Shown here piece by piece: positions 6,486-11,267 of a stretch of 13,112 nucleotides of DNA; the first letter of the stretch is position 1, and every line of letters begins with the position of its first letter. The position numbers and the translations under genes were made by a program. Under the pieces are notes generated by a model. It did no database searches. It had not been told where the DNA came from and saw nothing but the letters and a program-made list of their open reading frames with translations. Source of the stretch: CAZWRK01 sp964635875 (GTDB lineage Bacteria > Pseudomonadota > Gammaproteobacteria > Burkholderiales > Aquaspirillaceae); the NCBI GenBank assembly GCA_964635875.1, contig CAZWRK010000113.1, positions 1-13,112 of the forward strand, in the 5' to 3' direction.

Positions 6486-6830
6486 GTGGAAATCGAACAG
6501 CTTCGCGTCCATGCGGCGGACGCAACGGCATTACTGAAAAGCTTGGCCAACCCTGATCGCCTTTTGCTGCTGTGTCAGCTCGTCGAGGGTGAAAAAACAG
6601 TCAGCGAGCTGGAAAGCTTAACCGGCATTCGCCAGCCCAGTCTTTCGCAGCAGTTGGGGGTTTTACGGGGTGAGGCATTGGTCAGTACCCGCCGTGAAGG
6701 CAAATGGATTTATTACCGCGTCGCCAGCACGCAGGCTTTAGAAGTTTTGGCGACTTTACATCGTATTTTTTGTGATCCTGAAAATCCGCCACAGTCTTCC
6801 TTGAGCATCGAGCAGGATTCGCTCGTTTAA
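6486..6830 (+). CDS. bigR: ArsR-family sulfide/persulfide-responsive repressor BigR
   Basis: Cytoplasmic winged-helix transcriptional repressor that would turn off the neighbouring sulfur genes until oxidised by persulfide. The 114-residue product shows an ArsR fold: SLANPDRLLLLCQL early, the recognition helix TGIRQPSLSQQLGVLR (about 46-61), and the wing REGKWIYYRV (70-79). The metal-binding ELCVCDL motif of ArsR/SmtB sensors is replaced by SELESLTG, so it is unlikely to sense arsenite or zinc at that site. Cys30 and Cys96 are its only cysteines. They are 66 residues apart, as are Cys42 and Cys108, the redox pair of Xylella BigR. The start is the GTG with a good ribosome-binding site, and a longer frame upstream runs through the promoter. 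It heads a plus-strand unit with pmpA, pmpB and sulP, 51 bases before pmpA. Confidence 0.9.
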   Translation: MEIEQLRVHAADATALLKSLANPDRLLLLCQLVEGEKTVSELESLTGIRQPSLSQQLGVLRGEALVSTRREGKWIYYRVASTQALEVLATLHRIFCDPENPPQSSLSIEQDSLV

Positions 6831-6881
6831 AGCGCAGTGGGCGGTTGTAAGCGTGTTTTCAGGGCTGGATAGGAGTCATAC

Positions 6882-7316
6882 ATGATGATTGCTTGGGAAC
6901 AGTTTACCCCGTGGTCGGCACTCGCCGGAGGGGTTTTGATTGGCCTTGCTGCCGCCGCTTTATTGCTTTTTAACGGTCGAATTGCCGGTATCAGTGGTCT
7001 ATTAGGCGGTTTACTTGATGGTGCCGAAGGGCGCGGTGAGCGCGCGGCGTTTATTGGCGGCATTGTTCTCGCGCCGGTGCTGTGGCGCGTGTTTGCGGGC
7101 GGCTTACCGAGCATCGACGTCACCGGTAATGTGTGGATGCTCATCGCTGCGGGCGTGATCGTTGGCATCGGCACCCGCTACGGTTCGGGCTGTACCAGCG
7201 GGCATGGTGTTTGTGGTTTGTCGCGCTTGTCGCTGCGTTCGCTGGTCGCGACGCTGAGCTTTATGGCGGCTGGGTTTGCCACTGTGTTTGTTTTGCGTCA
7301 TCTCTTGGGAGCCTGA
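6882..7316 (+). CDS. pmpA: YeeE/YedE-family membrane protein, PmpA-type half-transporter
   Basis: Inner-membrane protein of the YeeE/YedE (DUF395) family. The two-domain E. coli YeeE takes up thiosulfate, while half-size PmpA/PmpB pairs occur in BigR operons. The 144-residue protein has about four hydrophobic segments (near residues 12-30, 55-72, 85-97 and 118-140). The family hallmark GTRYGSGCTSGHGVCG spans residues 97-112, giving Cys104 and Cys111. In YeeE, equivalent cysteines in the pore relay thiosulfate. AGGAG (6871-6875) sits 6 bases before the first of two tandem ATGs, so translation is well supported. It ends two bases before pmpB, so the halves are almost certainly made together and assemble. 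The transported substrate is not known from sequence; thiosulfate, persulfide or another reduced sulfur species fits the neighbourhood. Confidence 0.88.
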   Translation: MMIAWEQFTPWSALAGGVLIGLAAAALLLFNGRIAGISGLLGGLLDGAEGRGERAAFIGGIVLAPVLWRVFAGGLPSIDVTGNVWMLIAAGVIVGIGTRYGSGCTSGHGVCGLSRLSLRSLVATLSFMAAGFATVFVLRHLLGA

Positions 7317-7318
7317 TC

Positions 7319-7738
7319 ATGAAAGCATTGGCAGCCGGTCTTGCGGGTTTAGTGTTTGGTTTGGGTTTGATTGTGGCAGGGATGGCCAATCCGGCGAAGG
7401 TCTTGGGGTTTTTGGATCTGGCAGGCGCATGGGACCCGAGCTTGGCTTTGGTGATGGGCGGCGCGATTGCGTTGGGTGTGGTGGCTTTTCCACGGATTAG
7501 CCGCCGTAGCCAGAGCGTGCTGAATTGCCCGATGCGCCTACCGACGGCCAAAGTGATTACGCCGCGTTTGGTTGGCGGCAGTGTGCTGTTTGGGCTGGGC
7601 TGGGGGTTGGCGGGGATTTGTCCGGGGCCGGGGCTGGTCTTGCTCGGTGCGGGGCTGTGGCAAGGCGGTGTTTTTGTCGCGGCGATGGTGCTGGGCATGT
7701 GGCTGCAAGGCCGCTTTGATCGGGCATGTCACGTATGA
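7319..7738 (+). CDS. pmpB: YeeE/YedE-family membrane protein, PmpB-type half-transporter
   Basis: Second half of the split YeeE/YedE-type transporter. The 139-residue protein begins with a membrane segment (ALAAGLAGLVFGLGLIVAG) that leads into the conserved GMANPAKVLGFLDLAGAWDP (residues 21-40). After a basic linker come two or three more membrane segments containing GLAGICPGPGL, with Cys101 in the position of the pore cysteine motif. Cys70 in the linker is less typical of the family as I recall it. The reading frame is open further upstream, but ATG 7319 is clearly the start because GGGAG (7307-7311) lies 7 bases before it and the family N-terminus fits. The gap to pmpA is two bases, and its stop overlaps the start of the SulP gene (ATGA at 7735-7738), so all three transport genes appear co-translated. 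Confidence 0.88.
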   Translation: MKALAAGLAGLVFGLGLIVAGMANPAKVLGFLDLAGAWDPSLALVMGGAIALGVVAFPRISRRSQSVLNCPMRLPTAKVITPRLVGGSVLFGLGWGLAGICPGPGLVLLGAGLWQGGVFVAAMVLGMWLQGRFDRACHV

Positions 7739-9462
7739 CATGGCTGCCGCCGTGGGTCCGACACTATCAGTCGTCCGATCTGGCGGGCGATATCGCGGCG
7801 GGGGTTGTTGTCGCCTTATTGCTCGTACCGCAAGGTTTGGCCTATGCGCTTTTGGCCGGTTTACCGCTCGAAGTCGGTTTGTATGCCAGTTTAGCGCCAC
7901 TGGTGGTGTATGCCTTGCTCGGCACCAGTCGGCAGCAATCGGTGGGGCCGATGGCCGTGACGGCGTTAATGACCGGTGCCGCGCTTGCACCCTTGGCATC
8001 AGCAGGTTCGGCACATTACGTGGCCTTGGCGATGGGGTTGGCGATCCTGTCGGGTGCGATGTTATTTGTGTTTGGTTGGCTGCGAATGGGCTGGTTGGCT
8101 CAGTATCTCAGTCAACCGGTTTTAGTGGGATTTACCGCCGCATCGGCGGTGTTAATTGCCTTGTCGCAGCTGCCGGTGTTGCTGGGCGTACCGGTGTCGG
8201 GGCGCGGTTTGCTGGCGCTGTGGCAGGCGTTGAGCCAGCACACTTGGCTGCCAACCTTTGAAATGGCGCTTGGCTTGGCGGCGATGGTGTGGCTGTGGTT
8301 ATCACGGCGCTTTGGTGCGCGCGCACTGAAAAAATGCGGTGTCCCTGCCGCCCTCGCCGATATTCTCGCCAAACTGTTACCAGCGGCATTGGTGATTGTC
8401 TCGACGGCGTTCAGTGCGACTTTTCATTGGGATACGCAGTCGCATGTGACGGTGGTCGGCGCGGTTCCGGCCGGATTGCCGCAGCCGGTTTGGCCGAGTT
8501 CGCTGACAATAACGGATTGGCAAAGCTTGTTATTACCGGCGCTGTTGCTGGGGCTGATTAACTTTGTGCAAAGCATTGCCGTGGCGCAAACCTTGGCGCA
8601 AAAAGCCCGCGAAAGCATCGACCCCGATCGTGAGTTGGTGGCCCTTGGTGCCGCGAATCTGGCGGCGGGCGTGTCGGGTGGGATGCCGGTGACGGGCGGT
8701 CTGACTCGCTCGGCGGTCAATGCTGCTGCGGGCGCGCGAACACAGTTGGCCTCGGTGTTGACGGCTGGTTGGATGGTGCTGATTTTGCTGTGGGGCACCG
8801 ATGCGCTGTACGCCCTGCCGCAAACCGTGTTGGCCGCGACGATTATCATGTCGGTGCTGACCATGATCGACTTGGCCGAGATGCGCCGCATCATGGCCTA
8901 CGATTACGCCGATGGCGCGGCGATGTGGGCGACGGCAGCGGTGGTGATGGTGGGTGGTGTGCAAGCAGGCGTATTGGCGGGGATTGCGCTGTCGCTGGGG
9001 TTTTTAGTGTGGCGGATGAGTCATCCGCATATTGCGGTGGTGGGGCGGATGCCGGGCAGCGAACATTTTCGAAACGTCCGCCGTCACGCAGTACAAACTG
9101 AAGCGCGTGTGGTGTTGCTGCGGGTTGACGAGAGCTTTTGTTTTGCCAATATTCGTCCGATTGAAACCGCTTTGTATCAGGAGCTGAGTCAGCATCCCGA
9201 TGCGCAAGACGTGGTTTTGCTGATGTCGGCGGTGAACCGAATTGACGCGACCGCGTTTGAGCGGCTGTTTGTTTGGCAAGACACGCTTGCAGTTCGTGGC
9301 ATTCGCCTGCATTTGGCAGAGGTCAAAGGGCCGGTTATGGACCGCTTAAGCGCCGCGCGTCAGTGGCAGCAATTTCAGGGTAAAGTGTTTTTAAGCGCAC
9401 ATGATGCGGCCTGTTTTTTCAGTGCTTCCCCTTCGGTTTCTCCTCCAGTTTCGGGCATGTAG
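7735..9462 (+). CDS. SulP-family anion transporter with C-terminal STAS domain
   Basis: Inner-membrane permease of the SulP (SLC26-type) family, which carries sulfate, bicarbonate or other anions, often with H+ or Na+. The 575-residue protein opens with WLPPWVRHYQSSDLAGDIAAG and the first transmembrane signature VPQGLAYALLAGLPLEVGLY. A GPMAVTALM segment follows, then a long hydrophobic region of about 10-14 helices that includes GGMPVTGGLTRSAVN, a recognisable SulP motif near residue 320. From about residue 455 a soluble STAS domain follows, with RVDESFCFANI and the NRIDATAFERL loop where STAS domains often carry a Ser. ATG 7735 is chosen because it overlaps the pmpB TGA. ATG 7726 (three residues longer) is also possible, and neither has a strong ribosome-binding site. 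Substrate is unknown; the context suggests sulfate or sulfite from sulfide oxidation (inference). Confidence 0.92.
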   Translation: MTWLPPWVRHYQSSDLAGDIAAGVVVALLLVPQGLAYALLAGLPLEVGLYASLAPLVVYALLGTSRQQSVGPMAVTALMTGAALAPLASAGSAHYVALAMGLAILSGAMLFVFGWLRMGWLAQYLSQPVLVGFTAASAVLIALSQLPVLLGVPVSGRGLLALWQALSQHTWLPTFEMALGLAAMVWLWLSRRFGARALKKCGVPAALADILAKLLPAALVIVSTAFSATFHWDTQSHVTVVGAVPAGLPQPVWPSSLTITDWQSLLLPALLLGLINFVQSIAVAQTLAQKARESIDPDRELVALGAANLAAGVSGGMPVTGGLTRSAVNAAAGARTQLASVLTAGWMVLILLWGTDALYALPQTVLAATIIMSVLTMIDLAEMRRIMAYDYADGAAMWATAAVVMVGGVQAGVLAGIALSLGFLVWRMSHPHIAVVGRMPGSEHFRNVRRHAVQTEARVVLLRVDESFCFANIRPIETALYQELSQHPDAQDVVLLMSAVNRIDATAFERLFVWQDTLAVRGIRLHLAEVKGPVMDRLSAARQWQQFQGKVFLSAHDAACFFSASPSVSPPVSGM

Positions 9463-9469
9463 CGCAAAA

Positions 9470-9492
9470 CTGTGGCGGTAGAACCGTCATAG
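9470..9492 (+). other. Hairpin in the sulP-bepA gap
   Basis: CTGTGGCGGT (9470-9479) can pair with ACCGTCATAG (9483-9492) over 10 positions, two of them G-U in RNA, with a 3-base loop. There is no T tract. Its 3' end touches the AGAGAG ribosome-binding site of bepA (9491-9496), so it may tune bepA translation. No obvious promoter is seen in this 40-base gap. Confidence 0.4.
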
Positions 9493-9502
9493 AGAGATTG
9501 CG

Positions 9503-10954
9503 ATGCCGACCCGATTTAAACCGATTTTGATGGGCTGGTTAGCCCTATATCTGAGCGGGTTGCCGCTAGCACAGGCGGCCGATTTACCCGACTTAGGCGA
9601 CAGCGCGCGTAGTGTTTTATCGAGCCAAGACGAAGAGCAGCTCGGCGGTAAAATTATGCGCTCGATCCGCGAAGCGGGGCCGGTCGTCGATGATCCCGAC
9701 ATCAGCGATTATCTCAATCGTCTGGGCGGGCAATTAGCCGCGGCTCAAAAAGACACCCCCATTCCCTTCGATTTTTTTGCGATTGATGATCCTGCCATCA
9801 ACGCTTTTGCTCTCCCCGGTGGCCATATTGGTATTCACACCGGCCTCATTGTGACCTCGCAAACCGAATCCGAATTAGCCAGTGTGCTTGCGCATGAAAT
9901 GGCGCACGTCAGCCAGCGCCATATTGCGCGCATGGCCGAAAAACAAGGCCATCAACAATGGCTGGCGCTGGGCGGGATTTTGGCCGCGGTTTTGGCCGGT
10001 AAAGCCTCGGGCAATGGCCAAGTGGCCGCGGCGGCGGCCAGTATCGGGCCGGGGGTCGCGATTCAAAATCAGCTGGCGTATAGCCGCGATTTTGAGCGCG
10101 AGGCCGACCGCGCGGGGATGGATATTTTAGCCGGTGCGGGCTTTAGCCCCAGCGGCATGGCGGATTTCTTTCAGCGCCTACAGCAATCGACCCGCCTCGA
10201 TAACAATCAAGCCCTCGCCTTTTTGCGCACTCATCCGGTGACTTTAGAGCGGATTAGCGATAGCCAAAATTTGGCAGCCAAGCGCCCCTTTAAAATGCGC
10301 GCTGACTCTTTGGATTACAGCTTAATTCGTGAAAAAACACGGGTGCGGGTGCTGGGTGCTGAACCCGCGATTAAGTTCTATCAAGAGGCCTTAGCATCGC
10401 GGCGGTTTAGTCACGAAGGCAGCCAATGGTATGGCTTGGCCGTGGCGTACTTGGCGGCGCGCGAACCGCAAAAAGCCCAGCAAGCATGGCAGCGCGCCGA
10501 TGCTTTGGGCTTGTCGCATCCGGTGCTTGTCGATGTTGCAGCGCGGATTCGTTTGGCACAAAAAGATTTCCAAGGTGCAAAGGCGATCTATCGCCAAGGG
10601 CTGCAGCGTTTCCCTTCGGCACGCAGTCTGATTTACGGTGAAATCGACACGGTGCTGGCCGCGGATTCGCGCGAAACCGCGTTGGCGACCTTACGCGCGG
10701 CGCTCAACAAATCCCCTCAAGATGCGGCGCTGTGGTCACGGCAAGCGCGTCTCTACGCCGACCGCGATCCGTTGCGCTATCACTTTGCCTTGGGCAATGC
10801 GGCGTTCTATCAAGGGCGCTTATCGCCTGCGTTGGAGCAATACCAATTTGCTGCACGTGCACCAGGCGAGGACTTTTACCTTCGCTCTTCCCTCGAAGCC
10901 CGCATGCGCGATATTCAAGAGCGATTGCGTGATGAACCTAAAAATCGCCAGTAA
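9503..10954 (+). CDS. bepA: Periplasmic M48 metalloprotease/chaperone BepA (YfgC)
   Basis: Exported zinc protease and chaperone that assists assembly of outer-membrane beta-barrels such as LptD and degrades stalled ones. The 483-residue protein (E. coli 487) begins with a cleavable signal peptide ending AQA at residue 25. The M48 domain carries HEMAH at 131-135 (zinc ligands His131 and His135, catalytic Glu132) and READR at 199-203 with the third ligand Glu200. His243 in LRTHP corresponds to the regulatory His246 that covers the zinc site in E. coli BepA. The C-terminal half, from about residue 290, is helical TPR-like repeats (for example YGLAVAYLAAREPQKAQQAW). AGAGAG lies about 6 bases before the ATG. 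It follows sulP by 40 bases on the same strand, so read-through from the sulfur unit is possible. A functional link to lptE elsewhere in the window is biologically plausible. Confidence 0.95.
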   Translation: MPTRFKPILMGWLALYLSGLPLAQAADLPDLGDSARSVLSSQDEEQLGGKIMRSIREAGPVVDDPDISDYLNRLGGQLAAAQKDTPIPFDFFAIDDPAINAFALPGGHIGIHTGLIVTSQTESELASVLAHEMAHVSQRHIARMAEKQGHQQWLALGGILAAVLAGKASGNGQVAAAAASIGPGVAIQNQLAYSRDFEREADRAGMDILAGAGFSPSGMADFFQRLQQSTRLDNNQALAFLRTHPVTLERISDSQNLAAKRPFKMRADSLDYSLIREKTRVRVLGAEPAIKFYQEALASRRFSHEGSQWYGLAVAYLAAREPQKAQQAWQRADALGLSHPVLVDVAARIRLAQKDFQGAKAIYRQGLQRFPSARSLIYGEIDTVLAADSRETALATLRAALNKSPQDAALWSRQARLYADRDPLRYHFALGNAAFYQGRLSPALEQYQFAARAPGEDFYLRSSLEARMRDIQERLRDEPKNRQ

Positions 10955-11055
10955 ATTCCACTATATCCATAGATCAAGGCCGTAAAAGTCGTGTTTTTTG
11001 TGGGGATCGACCATGCTGCGGCCACGCATCGCCTAGGGTTCTAAATATGTTTTTG

Positions 11056-11068
11056 ACATGCTGCATGT
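11056..11068. repeat. 13-bp palindrome upstream of aceE
   Basis: ACATGC (11056-11061) and GCATGT (11063-11068) are perfect reverse complements around a single T. It overlaps a TTGACA (11053-11058) that looks like a -35 box but has no acceptable -10 at normal spacing. It may be an operator, but no regulator can be assigned. Confidence 0.4.
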
Positions 11069-11070
11069 GC

Positions 11071-11097
11071 GTAAACGCAAAAATACGTTGCGTTTAC
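11071..11097. repeat. Inverted repeat with inward-facing AAACGC/GCGTTT motif
   Basis: GTAAACGCA (11071-11079) and TGCGTTTAC (11089-11097) are perfect 9-bp reverse complements separated by 9 bases. There is no T tract, so it is not a terminator. It may be an operator or an RNA hairpin. The GCGTTT motif recurs at 11153-11173. Confidence 0.5.
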
Positions 11098-11152
11098 CAA
11101 CAAGCTGTGTTCAAAATATGACATATAACGACCATAAAAGCGGTTAATTCGG

Positions 11153-11173
11153 GCGTTTGTCCGCGCCAAACGC
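11153..11173. repeat. Inverted repeat with outward-facing GCGTTT/AAACGC motif
   Basis: GCGTTTG (11153-11159) and CAAACGC (11167-11173) are perfect 7-bp reverse complements around TCCGCGC. The motif is the same hexamer as in the repeat at 11071-11097 but in the opposite order. It ends 6 bases before the possible -35 box at 11179. Confidence 0.45.
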
Positions 11174-11178
11174 GCGGA

Positions 11179-11207
11179 TTGACCCCAAAAATGTTCGTTT
11201 TTATTCA
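11179..11207 (+). promoter_or_regulatory. Weak candidate promoter for aceE
   Basis: TTGACC (11179-11184; 5 of 6 to consensus) is followed after 17 bases by TATTCA (11202-11207; only 3 of 6). The start would be near 11214, giving a leader of about 54 bases before ATG 11268. The weak -10 would fit an activated promoter, but the call is tentative. Confidence 0.3.
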
Positions 11208-11234
11208 ATTAAGAACAGGCTGCGTACTCTTAAT
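11208..11234 (+). repeat. Inverted repeat in the predicted aceE leader
   Basis: ATTAAGA (11208-11214) and TCTTAAT (11228-11234) are perfect 7-bp reverse complements with a 13-base spacer, just downstream of the candidate -10 box. The position would suit a repressor site or a leader hairpin. No known regulator consensus is recognised. Confidence 0.35.
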
Positions 11235-11267
11235 CGCGTGCGGCCAAGGATAAGGTGGAGACAACAC

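Larger units (their letters stand above)
10955..11267 (+). other. Non-coding regulatory region upstream of aceE
   Basis: These 313 bases between bepA and aceE hold no convincing gene and are more AT-rich than the flanking genes. No clear terminator follows bepA. The region has several dyads (11056-11068, 11071-11097, 11153-11173 and 11208-11234), a small perfect palindrome ATATG-A-CATAT (11116-11126) and a possible promoter (11179-11207). The aceE ribosome-binding site is AAGGTGGAG (11252-11260). The TTGGT/ACCAA palindrome recognised by E. coli PdhR is not visible. The only small frame of note is a 24-codon one at 11047-11121. Confidence 0.7.

Noticed and set aside
7133..7318. Upstream extension of the pmpB frame
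   Set aside because: The extension overlaps pmpA in another frame and does not resemble the family. ATG 7319 has a good ribosome-binding site and a typical N-terminus.
7572..8261. A 229-codon plus-strand frame overlapping pmpB and sulP, and antisense frames of 145-158 codons in the same area
   Set aside because: They overlap well-supported membrane protein genes in other frames, have low-complexity Gly/Arg/Cys or Pro/Arg composition and have no suitable ribosome-binding site.
11053..11075. TTGACA at 11053 as the -35 box of the aceE promoter
   Set aside because: No TATAAT-like hexamer is found at 15-19 bases downstream, and the site lies within a palindrome.
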